The position numbers were made by a program, and so were the translations under genes. Below are positions 47,639-58,059 of a stretch of DNA of 64,000 nt, piece after piece. How positions within the stretch are numbered: the first letter of the stretch is position 1; every line of letters starts with the position of its first letter. The notes beneath the pieces are model-generated. The model ran no database searches and was not told the DNA's origin. It worked only from the letters and a program-made list of their open reading frames with translations. Source of the DNA: Proteus columbae (lineage in GTDB: Bacteria > Pseudomonadota > Gammaproteobacteria > Enterobacterales > Enterobacteriaceae); the NCBI RefSeq assembly GCF_009914335.1, contig NZ_CP043925.1, positions 3,038,001-3,102,000 on the forward strand, read 5' to 3'.

Positions 47639-49132
47639 TTAAAGACCATATCCAAGAATTTGGAACCAAGTGAATATCGCAATAGAAATTACCGATGCAC
47701 CAACAAAACAGGTAATTAATCCATATTTCATTTGGTCTAATACACTAAAGTAACCACTTGAAAAATAGATGGTATTTACTTTTGAATGTGGCGGTAATGT
47801 AATGGTATATGTGAGTGTAAATGACGCGGCTAATGCTAATGTTACTGGGTCCATGCCTAATGTTTTGGCAAGTGCAATAATGGCTGGAATTAATATGGTC
47901 GTTTTCACGGTTTTACTCGTAAAAATTAAATGGCTATACATACAGATAAAAACAACCACAATATAAACCATCGTCGTACTCATATTTTCGAGTCCGAGCC
48001 CATAAACCATTTTACCAATTAACCATTGCGCACCTTGTGTGGATTCTAAAGTATTACCTGCCGCATAAGCGCCCGCTGCAAATATCATAAGATCCCATTT
48101 GATATTGGCTTCATTCCACGTTAATAAGCCAATACGAGGCATCAGGCAAAGAATGGCAGCAATAACAGCGGTCATATAAACGCTAATTTTGAAACCAAAC
48201 ATATCTTGGTGATAACTTTCGGTTGCCCATAAGAACACTGCCATTAAAAAAATATACATGGCTTTTTTCTCATTCTTAGTTAATGCACCAAGTTGAGAAC
48301 GTTCTTTTTTTAATTTCTCTAGTGAACCTTCAAAATCCACTTCCCCTTTAAAAGAGAATAATTTTAATCCAATAAAAAAGGAGATAGTCATACCAACAAT
48401 AGCTAATGGGAAAGAGGCAATTAACCAATCCATATAACCAATAGAACCACCGGCTTGTGAATTGATAAATCCAACGGCAATAATATTAGCTGCAGTTCCC
48501 GTCATTACACCGGATGTTGCCAAAGCATCAGCTTGCACGCCTTGCAACATCATTAGTTTCCCGTAATTACTTTTTCCAGGAATTGCCTTATGTATCTCTA
48601 ATAAGATCATACAAATAGGCACCATTAATGTCGCACGGGCAGTCGTTGAAGGAACAAAGAAAACTAAGCTGAAGTTAATTAATATCAGGACAAATAACGC
48701 TTTTTTGGGTGTTTGCCCAAATTTGGTGATCATCCATAGAGCAAAGCGTCTGGCAATATTCGATTTGATCATGGCGGACGTTAAAACAAATGCTGAAACC
48801 ATCAGCCAAATAACGTCATAACCTAATGTACCGAAAACCACTTTCTCTTTTGCGACAGTTCCCGTTATTGGAAGTAAAACAATAACGAGCATTGAGGTTA
48901 AATAAATGGGTAAAGATCCACACACCCATAAAATTAACGCCGCACAAAAAATAGCAATGGCTTTTTGCCCTTCAATACTTAATCCATCTGGTGTTGGCAT
49001 AAAAAATAAAACGAGTAATACCAATAAAGCTAAAGGTATTCCTATTGTTTTTAAGGTTATTTTCTTACCGTTTTGTTTTGGTGATGATGGCGCTGGTTTA
49101 GCGATGTCATCTCGCTTCGCAGTCTTTTCCAT
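47639..49132 (-). CDS. SLC13/DASS-family anion permease
   Basis: The 497-residue protein has a charged N-terminal tail of about 28 residues and about 11-13 membrane helices. Motifs VPSTTARATLMVP and GTAANIIAVGF, followed by a C-terminal TITLPPHSKVN, fit the divalent anion:sodium symporter family but differ from the CitT-like neighbour. It forms an operon with a histidine phosphatase and faces a LysR gene (49242), which probably regulates it. Substrate unknown. Confidence 0.86.
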   Translation of the reverse strand: MEKTAKRDDIAKPAPSSPKQNGKKITLKTIGIPLALLVLLVLFFMPTPDGLSIEGQKAIAIFCAALILWVCGSLPIYLTSMLVIVLLPITGTVAKEKVVFGTLGYDVIWLMVSAFVLTSAMIKSNIARRFALWMITKFGQTPKKALFVLILINFSLVFFVPSTTARATLMVPICMILLEIHKAIPGKSNYGKLMMLQGVQADALATSGVMTGTAANIIAVGFINSQAGGSIGYMDWLIASFPLAIVGMTISFFIGLKLFSFKGEVDFEGSLEKLKKERSQLGALTKNEKKAMYIFLMAVFLWATESYHQDMFGFKISVYMTAVIAAILCLMPRIGLLTWNEANIKWDLMIFAAGAYAAGNTLESTQGAQWLIGKMVYGLGLENMSTTMVYIVVVFICMYSHLIFTSKTVKTTILIPAIIALAKTLGMDPVTLALAASFTLTYTITLPPHSKVNTIYFSSGYFSVLDQMKYGLITCFVGASVISIAIFTWFQILGYGL

Positions 49133-49241
49133 AACCGATTCCTCTTAATGTGTAGGGTAGGAAGTTCAGTATAGAAAGATTGAGGTATAAAGATAATTGT
49201 ATTAATATATTATAACTATAAAAATAATTTATGGTGTTGAG

Positions 49242-50156
49242 ATGAATTTAAGCCAACTTGATGCTTTTCTACTACTTGCCAACGGTTTTAATGTTACTGA
49301 AACCGCAGAGCGCCTATTCTGCACTCAACCAAGTGTCAGTATTAAAATCAGAAAACTAGAAGAAGAATTGCAAGCAACGTTGTTTGAAAGGATCAATAAT
49401 CGGCTTTATTTAACGCCTCAAGGTAAGGTTTATCAGCAGTACGCAACCCAAATTATTAATTTAGTAAAATCATCTTCTGAGCATATGCGACAATTTGATG
49501 ATCCCTCTAAAGGTGAAATTAAGTTTGGCGCTAGTCATTTTGTTGGCGTTTACCTATTACCTCAAATTATGGCGCAATTTAGAGAGCAGTATCCAGATGT
49601 GAAATTAAGTATGGATATTTCAAGCTCAACACAACTTATCCATAAACTTGATACCCAAGAATTAGAGTTTTTGATCATGTCAGATCATATCTATTTAGAT
49701 CCGACGGAATATCATCTTGATACCTTTCTTATCGATCCCTTAGTGCTTATTTGTTCACCTGAACATTGGTTGGCAAAAAAGAAACATTGCAGATTTTCTG
49801 ATATTGCCTCAGAAGTTTTTCTGATCAAACCAGAGCACTCTGCTACCCGTGATTTTTTATTAGATAGGATCCAAGAAAATAATAAAGAACTAAAAAATGT
49901 GATGGAAATAAATAGTTTGGAAGGAATAAAACAGGGGGTTATTCACGGTTTAGGAGTCTCAATTTTATCCCGTCTGTCTATTATGCAAGAATTAAAATCA
50001 GGTCTTTTATGTGAAATTGCATTTGATGATATCCAATTTAGCCGAGGCATTCGTTACTTTTATCATAAAGAAAAATATATCTCTCCAGCCACTAAGAATT
50101 TTTTATCTGTTTTACAATCTCAAGCTCAAATTTTAACGAAAGATATCAATAAATAA
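49242..50156 (+). CDS. LysR-family regulator divergent to the DASS-phosphatase operon
   Basis: The 304-residue protein has an N-terminal LysR HTH (QLDAFLLLANGFNVTETAERLFCTQPSV) and a C-terminal effector-binding domain (about 90-295). It resembles the CbbR/CysL group that begins NLSQLDAF. Divergent from the transporter gene with a 109-bp shared region, it most likely controls that operon; the ligand would be the transported anion (inference). Confidence 0.87.
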   Translation: MNLSQLDAFLLLANGFNVTETAERLFCTQPSVSIKIRKLEEELQATLFERINNRLYLTPQGKVYQQYATQIINLVKSSSEHMRQFDDPSKGEIKFGASHFVGVYLLPQIMAQFREQYPDVKLSMDISSSTQLIHKLDTQELEFLIMSDHIYLDPTEYHLDTFLIDPLVLICSPEHWLAKKKHCRFSDIASEVFLIKPEHSATRDFLLDRIQENNKELKNVMEINSLEGIKQGVIHGLGVSILSRLSIMQELKSGLLCEIAFDDIQFSRGIRYFYHKEKYISPATKNFLSVLQSQAQILTKDINK

Positions 50157-50276
50157 ATGTATTGGCTAAATCCTTAGCTCTATTATTTTAAGGATATCGG
50201 CGTATCAATATTCTCATTCAATCGTTATCATACTCACGTTTATCTCTTTCTATTAACTATTGTTTAAAAGGATTTT

Positions 50277-51101
50277 ATGCGTAGAACACTCTCGTCTTAT
50301 CACCCTATTCTTTATACTTTGAGAGTGGCACAACGTCGTTTATTTCGCTCTCTTAGTTGGCGATTTTCAGGTCGAAAATACAGCAGAGACGTTCAACCAG
50401 AACATCGGCTTTCACATCGTTATCTAAAACACACATCTAAATTAATTAGTCGCCGTGGCGAAAGTGATATCCAATTACAATACAATAAGATAACGAATCT
50501 TAAATTAGTTGAAAAAGCATTAGATGGTATCGTGATAAAATCGGGAGAGTATTTCTCTTTTTGCTATTTAATTGGTAAACCTAGTTATAAAAGAGGTTTT
50601 ATTGATGGCATGCAACTCTCCTATGGTGAAGCAAGAAAAGGTGTAGGCGGTGGAATTTGTCAAGCCAGTAATTTAATACATTGGTTAGCACTACATTCTG
50701 AATTAAAAGTGATTGAAAAAGCCAATCACAGTTTTGATCCCTTTCCTGATGAAGGAAGAGTCCTTCCTTTTGGCTCAGGAGCCGCTATTTTTTATAACTA
50801 TGTAGATTTAGTCTTATATAATCCAACGCCTTATGATTATCAAATTAGATTACATGTCGCTGAACATCAGTTAGAAGGCGAACTCCTTTGTAGCGAAGCA
50901 AGGGAATATCGTTATCATATTTATGAGAAATCTTCTTCTTTTATCAAAAAGGGAGAGCATGTGTATCGTTGTAATGAAATTTGGCGAGATATTTACACTA
51001 AAAGCAATGTGGGCGCTTTTCCTCAATTAATTGCATCAGAATTGCTTTATGAAAATAGTGTAGTTGTGAAATATGATATTTCAGATGAACAACTAAGTTA
51101 A
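50277..51101 (+). CDS. VanW-family protein
   Basis: The 274-residue protein has the VanW domain: GEYFSFCYLIGKPSYKRGFI, then the GGGICQASNLIHWLALHSEL motif and a FYNYVDLVLYN stretch. The N-terminal 60 residues are basic and Arg-rich, with no signal peptide or membrane segment. VanW is a member of the vanB vancomycin-resistance cluster in enterococci, but its function is unknown, and Gram-negative copies occur without the other van genes, as here. It is a single gene with its own terminator. Confidence 0.87.
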   Translation: MRRTLSSYHPILYTLRVAQRRLFRSLSWRFSGRKYSRDVQPEHRLSHRYLKHTSKLISRRGESDIQLQYNKITNLKLVEKALDGIVIKSGEYFSFCYLIGKPSYKRGFIDGMQLSYGEARKGVGGGICQASNLIHWLALHSELKVIEKANHSFDPFPDEGRVLPFGSGAAIFYNYVDLVLYNPTPYDYQIRLHVAEHQLEGELLCSEAREYRYHIYEKSSSFIKKGEHVYRCNEIWRDIYTKSNVGAFPQLIASELLYENSVVVKYDISDEQLS

Positions 51102-51200
51102 TTCACTTAGATATATTTTTATTACTCAATTAAAATGTTGATTTATTATTTTAAATTTATCTTCTTATTCTGAATAAAGAATAATTTTCCTCTTAAAATT

Positions 51201-51230
51201 AAGAACACCTTAAATCGGAGTGTTCTTTTA
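51201..51230 (+). terminator. Terminator after the VanW gene
   Basis: AAGAACAC / GTGTTCTT form an 8-bp stem with an 11-base loop followed by TTA. It lies about 100 bp after the stop. Confidence 0.7.
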
Positions 51231-51320
51231 CATTAACAATATTGAGTTATCAAATAGAAACCTTATCTACTTATTATGGTCAAATAATGGTAATTATGTT
51301 TCTATTTAATAGGTCATATA

Positions 51321-51905
51321 ATGATGATAAAAATTGATTATCCACAAAAATTAGAAGTTGGTGATATCGTATTTACGTGTATTGGTACCTCTTTATTTCG
51401 TCAAATTTCTTCTGCTTCTTTATGCTGGAGTAATCATGTTGGCATTATTATTGGTCATAATGGTGAAGATTATTTAGTTGCCGAAAGTCGAGTTCCACTC
51501 TCAACAACAACCACATTAACCCGCTTTATTAACCGCTCTGCGGGTAAGCGTTATGCAATACGCCGTCTATCAACACAGCTCTCTGATGAGCAAAAAAAGG
51601 CACTTGTAGCGCAAGTTCCTGAAAGATTAAATAAGCTTTACCACACGGGTTTTAAATACGACTCTTCCCGTCAGTTTTGCTCTAAGTTTGTTTTTGATAT
51701 TTATAAATCAGCACTCTCTATTCGTGTTGGGGAAATAGAAACATTCCAAGAATTATTAAGAAAAAATCCTAATGCCAAATTACAATTTTGGAAATTATGG
51801 TTTATTGGGCAAATACCGTGGGAAAGAACCACTGTCACGCCTGCAAGTTTATGGCAACATCCACATCTCTCTTTAGTTTATCAAAGTCATGAAAATATTA
51901 ATTAA
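51321..51905 (+). CDS. yebB: YebB, permuted papain-like (NlpC/P60-type) protein
   Basis: The 194-residue protein follows E. coli YebB closely ([42 protein letters not shown] split over two blocks, [23 protein letters not shown]). The fold is the permuted NlpC/P60 papain-like type: H39 in SNHVG comes first and the candidate nucleophile Cys in RQFCSKF comes later. It has no signal peptide, so it may act in the cytosol on lipid or peptide amide bonds. The substrate is unknown. AGGTCA sits before the ATG pair. Confidence 0.87.
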   Translation: MMIKIDYPQKLEVGDIVFTCIGTSLFRQISSASLCWSNHVGIIIGHNGEDYLVAESRVPLSTTTTLTRFINRSAGKRYAIRRLSTQLSDEQKKALVAQVPERLNKLYHTGFKYDSSRQFCSKFVFDIYKSALSIRVGEIETFQELLRKNPNAKLQFWKLWFIGQIPWERTTVTPASLWQHPHLSLVYQSHENIN

Positions 51906-51987
51906 TACAGGGTATTAGTATCATAAAAAAAGAAAACAATAGCTTTTATGATACTGTTTATTCATAAAAATCCGAATAAAGATCACC

Positions 51988-52012
51988 CCCTCTCTTTGTA
52001 ATAGAGAGGGAT
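51988..52012 (+). terminator. Hairpin after yebB
   Basis: CCCTCTCT / AGAGAGGG stem with a 7-base loop, but only ATTTGG follows. Terminator strength is uncertain. Confidence 0.55.
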
Positions 52013-52092
52013 TTGGTGTAAAACTAAAAAATAATATTTTGTAAATATAGATTAATAACTATTCATCTATTATTCGTCATTTAGGGATCACT

Positions 52093-53022
52093 ATGAAATA
52101 CCAAGATGTTACGAAATCACCCTGTGAGAATGCTTATTTTTTAGTTTTTAACCTCACCCACTCATCTGAAAACCGCGATACTCTGATCGATTTTTGTAAT
52201 AATTTTTCTGGTTTGATACGTAGTATGAGGACACGTTTTCCTGAATTGGAAACAAGTTGTGTAATGGGATTCGGTGCAAATGCGTGGACTACATTATTTC
52301 CCAATCAGCCAAAACCCAAAGAGCTAAATACCTTTAAAGAAATTAAAGGTGACACTTATACTGCGGTTTCTACTCCAGGCGATCTCTTTTTCCATATTCG
52401 AGCCCTCAAAGTTTCAGCCTGTTACGAATTAGCGTCTATCATCAGCCAAAAGCTAAAGAATATTGTTACGCCTGTTGATGAAGTTCATGGATTTAGATAT
52501 TTTGACGGCCGTTCTATTATTGGTTTTGTCGATGGAACTGAAAACCCAGAGTATGAAGATGAGCGTGCTTCTTATGCCGTTATTGGCGATGAAGATCCTG
52601 AATTTAAAGGTGGCAGTTACGCCTTTGTACAAAAATATATTCACGATATGGAAGCATGGGAAAAACAGCCTCTTATCGAACAAGAAAAAGTCATTGGTAG
52701 ACACAAATTCAATGATGTGGAGTTAACCGATGAAGAAAAAGAGCCCGGTTCACATAATGTTGTAACCAATATTCAAGATGAGAACGGCGAAGATTTAAAA
52801 ATTGTCAGAGCCAATATGCCTTTTTCCAATCCATCCAGAAATGAATATGGTACTTACTTTATTGGTTATGCGCGTTATTTTTCAACAACTAACCGTATGT
52901 TAGAAAATATGTTTGCAGGCACACCTGAAGGCCATACCGATAAATTACTTAAATTCAGTACCCCTGTAACAGGTACATTATTCTTTGTTCCATCACCTGA
53001 ATTTCTAGATGATCTAGCGTAA
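52093..53022 (+). CDS. yfeX: YfeX, Dyp-type haem peroxidase
   Basis: The 309-residue protein is of the dye-decolorising peroxidase family: the GFVDGTENP motif with the catalytic distal Asp, and the IGRHKFND segment whose His is the proximal haem ligand. It resembles E. coli YfeX (residues LFFHIRALK, FSTPVTGTLFFVPS). YfeX is cytosolic, a haem peroxidase also proposed to free iron from haem; that proposal is debated. No Tat signal or encapsulin gene is adjacent. Confidence 0.93.
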   Translation: MKYQDVTKSPCENAYFLVFNLTHSSENRDTLIDFCNNFSGLIRSMRTRFPELETSCVMGFGANAWTTLFPNQPKPKELNTFKEIKGDTYTAVSTPGDLFFHIRALKVSACYELASIISQKLKNIVTPVDEVHGFRYFDGRSIIGFVDGTENPEYEDERASYAVIGDEDPEFKGGSYAFVQKYIHDMEAWEKQPLIEQEKVIGRHKFNDVELTDEEKEPGSHNVVTNIQDENGEDLKIVRANMPFSNPSRNEYGTYFIGYARYFSTTNRMLENMFAGTPEGHTDKLLKFSTPVTGTLFFVPSPEFLDDLA

Positions 53023-53030
53023 TTTATTAC

Positions 53031-53070
53031 AAGTAGATATATAGGCTTGTTACTTATATATCTACTTTTT
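53031..53070. terminator. Bidirectional terminator between yfeX and the lipoprotein gene
   Basis: AAGTAGATATA / TATATCTACTT form an 11-bp stem and continue into a T-run (53066-53071). It lies between convergent stops. Confidence 0.85.
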
Positions 53071-53095
53071 TATTATGGTTTTTTCTCTGGATCAA

Positions 53096-53443
53096 TTATA
53101 AACCGAAAACATTAACGTAAAATTCTTTGCCGTCATCGGTGCTTTCAATGGTATAAGTAATCGGAATTGAATTTTTGCCGCCTTTACCTTCAAAAGAAAG
53201 TTCAGCAGCACATGAGTAAGTATCTCTTTTCTCATCATGTTCACGAGTACGCACGCTTTCTACTTTGATCTTTATTTGATCGATCACAGCAGCCATTTTT
53301 TGATCACGAAGTTCATCTTTTGTAATATCAATGACTAAGCCTTTTGCTTCTGAGCTGTCACAGGTCGGTGTTCCACCACCACATCCCACTAAAGGTAATG
53401 CTAATGCGCCTAATAAGGCTAATTTTAGAATTCTAGTTTTCAT
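53096..53443 (-). CDS. Small putative lipoprotein, unknown function
   Basis: A 115-residue protein with a lipoprotein signal peptide: basic start MKTRILK, hydrophobic core and lipobox LVGC (C21). The start is ATG 53443, preceded at a slightly long distance by AGGAAG. An in-frame ATG at 53488 would add 15 residues and spoil the signal. The mature part has two further Cys (TPTC, YSCAAEL) that could form a disulfide and a beta-rich charged C-terminal part (SIPITYTIESTDDGKEFYV). I do not recognise the family. Lipidation with Gly at +2 would favour the outer membrane. Confidence 0.7.
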   Translation of the reverse strand: MKTRILKLALLGALALPLVGCGGGTPTCDSSEAKGLVIDITKDELRDQKMAAVIDQIKIKVESVRTREHDEKRDTYSCAAELSFEGKGGKNSIPITYTIESTDDGKEFYVNVFGL

Positions 53444-53614
53444 GTTGATTATTTCTTCCTTACTCACAAGATAAAATAAATTTTTCAATATTTTACCTAA
53501 TAATTATCTCGCAACAATATAGTGAGTTAATAGTCAGAATAAGATAACGATAGAAATTAATATTTTGGTGTTAAGATAATCATTAAGTAAAACCTACAAA
53601 CTTTAACGCCAATA

Positions 53615-54009
53615 TTAATGTGCTTCGATTTCTTGTTTGTTAATCACACCAATAATATCAACACGAATATTTCGTGTATCCGCTCTTCTTTTATCATCTA
53701 CTGCGCGAATACGATAGTGACCACTCTTTTTGGGATACCACTCTATTGAGCGCTGATTTGTACTATTCCCTAGATAAGCATCATCAACAAACCAATAAAT
53801 AATATTGCTGTCATTATCTGTTGTTGCATTAAATACAATTGATGTGTTTGGTGCTGAAGTACGTCTTAAAGAATAGATTGTGTTGTTTGTTCTGTTTTAT
53901 TTTTATCTTGTGAAGGTGTTCCTGTATTCGAATTTTCATTTGAATTATCACAACCTACGGCTGATATTAATAAAAGACTTATTATCGATGCCAATATGCT
54001 CTTTTTCAT
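53615..54009 (-). pseudogene. Frameshifted lipoprotein gene with BiPBP_C-like domain
   Basis: The ATG at 54009 opens a lipoprotein signal (MKKSILASIISLLLISAVGC, lipobox AVGC, C20) and an Asn/Thr-rich linker, but the frame stops at 53866. A second frame, open from about 53896 to the TAA at 53615-53617, continues IYSLRRTSAP, then YWFVDDAYLGNS, IEWYPKKSGHYRIRAVDD and ends KQEIEAH. This second part resembles the C-terminal domain of penicillin-binding protein 1C (BiPBP_C, PF06832), with its W-F-V-D and W...G-x-Y-x-I-x-A-V-D patterns. A one-base change between about 53866 and 53896 would join them into a 130-residue lipoprotein. The site may be a real mutation or a sequencing error. The part after the shift has no start codon of its own. 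Confidence 0.75.
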
Positions 54010-54226
54010 AATCCCTCATTATATTATTAAGTAACCAACTCAATATAAACTATAATGAGTTTAATAATTAATGACTATTATTTATTAAATTAATTTGAAG
54101 CATCACAACAACTGACTGAAACCTTGTGATATGATCGTGCAAAGCTTGTGAAATAGAACAAAATGCAGTGTAACAACAGATTTTCACAAATAACTAAAAA
54201 TTCAATACGTTAAGACAGACAACAAC

Positions 54227-56791
54227 ATGACTGACATTCAACATTTAGACTCCCACACACCAATGATGCAACAGTATCTTAAGCTTAAAGCAGAGCATCC
54301 TGAAATCTTACTGTTTTATCGTATGGGTGACTTTTATGAATTGTTTTTTGATGATGCTAAAAAAGCCTCTCGCTTATTAGATATTTCATTAACAAAACGA
54401 GGTCAGTCTGCGGGCCAACCTATTCCTATGGCTGGTGTTCCTCATCACGCCGTTGAGAACTATCTCGCTAAATTGGTGCAATTAGGCGAGTCTGTCGCCA
54501 TTTGTGAACAAATTGGTGATCCTGCAACAAGTAAAGGTCCTGTTGAGCGCAAAGTTATTCGTATTGTTACGCCGGGTACAGTGACTGATGAAGCCTTACT
54601 TGAAGAGCGTCAAGACAACCTTTTAGCTGCGATTTGGCAAGACAAAAATGGTGCTTTTGGCTATGCAACGTTAGATATCACATCAGGTCGTTTCCGTGTT
54701 ACTGAAATGCCAGATAGTGAAAGCATGATTGCCGAATTACAACGCACCCATCCAGCCGAATTGCTCTATCCAGAAACCTTTGAGTCAATGGCACTTATTG
54801 AACGTCAGCAAGGTCTACGCCGTCGCCCTATTTGGGAGTTCGAACCAGAAACAGCAAAGCAACAACTGAATCTGCAATTTGGTACCCGTGACTTAACGGG
54901 CTTTGGTGTTGAAAATGCACGTCTGGCACTCTGTGCCGCAGGGTGTTTATTACAATATGTAAAGGACACACAACGCACTGCACTCCCTCATATCCGTAGC
55001 ATCACGATGGAACGCCCTCAGGATTCTATTATTTTAGATGCGGCAACTCGTCGCAATCTTGAATTAACTCAAAATCTTGCCGGAGGTACTGATAACACAC
55101 TGGCATCGGTACTCGACCTTTGTGTAACACCAATGGGCAGTCGTATGCTAAAACGTTGGATACACTCGCCTTTGCGCCAACGTGAACAACTCATCAAACG
55201 CCAAGATGCAATAACTGCATTACAGCCTCTCTATTTTGAACTGCAACCTTTTTTACGCCAAGTGGGTGACTTAGAACGTGTTTTGGCCCGTTTAGCGTTA
55301 CGATCAGCACGCCCTCGTGATCTTTCTCGTATGCGTCATGCATTCCAGCAATATCACGATATTCATCAAGTGCTCGAACAAGCCGATATGCCTTACATTA
55401 AAGAATTACAAAAGCGTATTAGCCAGTTTGATGAATTATGTGAGTTACTTGAACATGCCATTGTTGAAACACCGCCTGTATTAGTACGTGACGGTGGTGT
55501 TATTGCCTCTGGTTATAATGCGGAATTAGACGAATGGCGAGCATTAGCCGATGGCGCAAGTGATTACCTTGATAAACTTGAAATTCGTGAACGTGAAAAA
55601 TGGGGTATTGATACACTTAAAGTTGGCTTTAATGGTGTACACGGCTATTACATTCAAGTCAGTCGTGGACAAAGCAATTTAGTGCCTATGCACTATGTTC
55701 GCCGTCAAACATTAAAAAATGCTGAACGTTACATCATTCCTGAATTAAAAGAGTATGAAGACAAGGTGTTAACGTCTAAAGGTAAGGCATTAGCTATCGA
55801 AAAAATGCTTTATGAAGAGATTTTTGAAAAGCTATTACCTCACCTTGCAGCATTACAAAGTAGTGCTGAGGCTTTAGCTGAAACAGATGTTCTCTCTAAT
55901 CTTGCAGAACGTGCTGAATCATTAAATTATACCCGCCCAGAATTGAGTGAGAAAACAGGTATTCTGATCACTGGGGGACGTCACCCTGTTGTTGAACAAG
56001 TCCTTAGCGAACCTTTTATTTCAAATCCATTACAATTATCACCTCAACGTCGCTTACTGATAATTACAGGCCCTAATATGGGAGGGAAAAGTACTTATAT
56101 GCGCCAAGCCGCATTAATTACTTTACTTGCTTATATTGGTAGCTTTGTACCTGCTGAAAAAGCTTTAATTGGTCCAGTCGATCGTATCTTTACGCGTGTG
56201 GGTGCTTCTGATGATCTTGCTTCAGGTCGCTCTACCTTTATGGTTGAAATGACCGAGACAGCTAATATTTTGCATAATGCGACTGAAAACAGCTTGGTCT
56301 TAATGGATGAGATTGGTCGAGGTACATCCACTTATGATGGGCTATCTCTAGCTTGGGCCTGTGCTGAAAACTTAGCAAATCGAATTAAAGCAATGACACT
56401 CTTTGCAACCCACTATTTTGAATTAACCACACTGCCTGAAAAACTTGAAGGTACTGCAAACATTCACTTAGACGCAGTTGAGCATGGCGACACAATTGCC
56501 TTTATGCACAGTGTGCAAGAAGGTGCGGCAAGTAAAAGCTATGGTTTAGCTGTTGCAGCATTGGCGGGTGTTCCAAAAGAAGTTATCCGTCGAGCTAAGC
56601 AAAAATTAAAAGAGCTTGAAATGCTATCAGGCAACTCCGGCTCTGGTCATGTTGAAACATCACAGCTGATGTTATTAACAGAAGCGGAACCTTCAGAGAT
56701 TGAATTAGCGTTGGATAAAATCGATCCTGATGCCCTAACACCACGACAAGCATTAGAACAACTTTATCGTTTAAAAGAGATGGCAAAATAG
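54227..56791 (+). CDS. mutS: MutS, DNA mismatch-recognition ATPase
   Basis: The 854-residue protein has the mismatch-reading domain with F36-Y-E38 (GDFYELF), connector, core/lever, clamp, and ATPase domain: Walker [10 protein letters not shown] at 615-623, then [18 protein letters not shown], the Walker [15 protein letters not shown] and ATHYFEL. The C-terminal helix for tetramer and MutL contacts follows. The length matches E. coli MutS (853). It scans for mismatches and recruits MutL. Upstream lie a 217-bp gap and the broken lipoprotein gene. Confidence 0.97.
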   Translation: MTDIQHLDSHTPMMQQYLKLKAEHPEILLFYRMGDFYELFFDDAKKASRLLDISLTKRGQSAGQPIPMAGVPHHAVENYLAKLVQLGESVAICEQIGDPATSKGPVERKVIRIVTPGTVTDEALLEERQDNLLAAIWQDKNGAFGYATLDITSGRFRVTEMPDSESMIAELQRTHPAELLYPETFESMALIERQQGLRRRPIWEFEPETAKQQLNLQFGTRDLTGFGVENARLALCAAGCLLQYVKDTQRTALPHIRSITMERPQDSIILDAATRRNLELTQNLAGGTDNTLASVLDLCVTPMGSRMLKRWIHSPLRQREQLIKRQDAITALQPLYFELQPFLRQVGDLERVLARLALRSARPRDLSRMRHAFQQYHDIHQVLEQADMPYIKELQKRISQFDELCELLEHAIVETPPVLVRDGGVIASGYNAELDEWRALADGASDYLDKLEIREREKWGIDTLKVGFNGVHGYYIQVSRGQSNLVPMHYVRRQTLKNAERYIIPELKEYEDKVLTSKGKALAIEKMLYEEIFEKLLPHLAALQSSAEALAETDVLSNLAERAESLNYTRPELSEKTGILITGGRHPVVEQVLSEPFISNPLQLSPQRRLLIITGPNMGGKSTYMRQAALITLLAYIGSFVPAEKALIGPVDRIFTRVGASDDLASGRSTFMVEMTETANILHNATENSLVLMDEIGRGTSTYDGLSLAWACAENLANRIKAMTLFATHYFELTTLPEKLEGTANIHLDAVEHGDTIAFMHSVQEGAASKSYGLAVAALAGVPKEVIRRAKQKLKELEMLSGNSGSGHVETSQLMLLTEAEPSEIELALDKIDPDALTPRQALEQLYRLKEMAK

Positions 56792-56820
56792 GCCATAAAC
56801 AGTAAAACATACTGATAATA

Positions 56821-56855
56821 AAAAAAGCTCTGTTTGATTTCACAGAGCTTTTTTA
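56821..56855. terminator. Terminator after mutS
   Basis: AAGCTCTGT / ACAGAGCTT form a 9-bp stem with an 8-base loop, T-run on the plus side and A-run at the left, so it can act in both directions for the convergent pair. Confidence 0.87.
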
Positions 56856-56904
56856 TGGTTTTTTATAATTTATCAAACAGAGATAGTCAGAGATAAATAC
56901 AACT

Positions 56905-58059
56905 CTACTTAATGAAAGCATGGCTATATTTCAGTCGTTCACCCAATAGTAGTAAAGTATCTTCGTCGCCGTAATTATCAAACAAACGAATAAATGAAGA
57001 TAAAGCAGGATTAAACATCATATCGTCATTAATTTTCTCATAAGAAGTATAATTTTTTGTTTTTAATGAGAAAACTAGCGTAGTTTGATCATCGTTACGG
57101 CCTTTATTTAAAATCAAATCATCATTACTTATCATCAAATCATTTAGATATTTATAACCACTTTCATAGAAAGTTTCTAAATTTCCATCAGTTTGACGTT
57201 GAACCACAGAATAGAGATCACGAGAAGCATGTTGAGCAATAAAATAGATATCACCTTTATCATTTTGAGCAACCTCTTTAACACGCAAAGGAAGCCAGCG
57301 TGTTTTTGTTACTTCTTTATTCACTAAATTTAGCGTGATTTCTAACGTGTTTGTTGTGTAATGATGATTGTAAAAAATAACAAGAGAATCACCTGAAAGG
57401 GCATAATGAAATTGTGTAAACTCACCGAAATCCTCAGCGTAATACTGCTTCACTAGATCTTCTGTATTAACTGAATATTCCCAGCTTTCACCTTCATCTA
57501 AACTTGTCAGTATTGTCTTATTATCAACTAATACTAATTGTGATGTTGTTTGTGAAAACAGTAATTTTCCACCGATAAGCGCTAAAGGGAAGCGATAATA
57601 GCCAGCGTTAGTCTCTTGCCAAGGCATTAAATCTGCGACTGTAAACTTTGCTAAATCTATATTTTGACGCCCCTGCTCTGTAAATAATACACACTTATCA
57701 AGAACACAATAAGCGTTATAAAAGCTACCTTGGCCTTGTGATACAAAGCGTGTACCTTCTTTGTCAGAAAAGTACAGCATATATTTTCTCTGATTATCTT
57801 GGCGGTGAAGTCGACCATAAATATCTACGTCATATCGCCCACTATCAGATTCAGTCTTAATTAATATCCCACTAGAAGCATAAAAAACCTTACGCCAATC
57901 ATAACGAGAATAAGGATATGAAGATAACTCAGAGGCGTTTTCATTTTTCCATTGCCACTTAGAGGCAAAACCATGAAAAAGCACACCATAACAGAGCAGT
58001 AAGCTTAAAATAAATAAGCTTGTGATGATGATAAAAGGCTTACGGAAAAAAAGGTTCAT
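56905..58059 (-). CDS. Membrane-anchored beta-propeller-like protein, unknown
   Basis: A 384-residue protein I do not recognise. It has one N-terminal membrane segment (about 9-30), after which the rest should be periplasmic or outside the cytosol. It contains a single clear Asp-box, S186-L-D-E-G-E-S-W193 (pattern S-x-D-x-G-x-x-W), found in sialidase and BNR-type beta-propellers, and many short hydrophobic strands suggest a propeller. It overlaps the upstream gene by 4 bp, so the two are coupled. It occupies the mutS-rpoS interval, which varies between enteric genera. No catalytic residues can be assigned. Confidence 0.65.
   Translation of the reverse strand: MNLFFRKPFIIITSLFILSLLLCYGVLFHGFASKWQWKNENASELSSYPYSRYDWRKVFYASSGILIKTESDSGRYDVDIYGRLHRQDNQRKYMLYFSDKEGTRFVSQGQGSFYNAYCVLDKCVLFTEQGRQNIDLAKFTVADLMPWQETNAGYYRFPLALIGGKLLFSQTTSQLVLVDNKTILTSLDEGESWEYSVNTEDLVKQYYAEDFGEFTQFHYALSGDSLVIFYNHHYTTNTLEITLNLVNKEVTKTRWLPLRVKEVAQNDKGDIYFIAQHASRDLYSVVQRQTDGNLETFYESGYKYLNDLMISNDDLILNKGRNDDQTTLVFSLKTKNYTSYEKINDDMMFNPALSSFIRLFDNYGDEDTLLLLGERLKYSHAFIK

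Noticed and set aside
50277..51101. VanW gene as evidence for vancomycin resistance
   Set aside because: No other van genes are nearby, Gram-negative VanW proteins are common, and VanW itself is not known to confer resistance.
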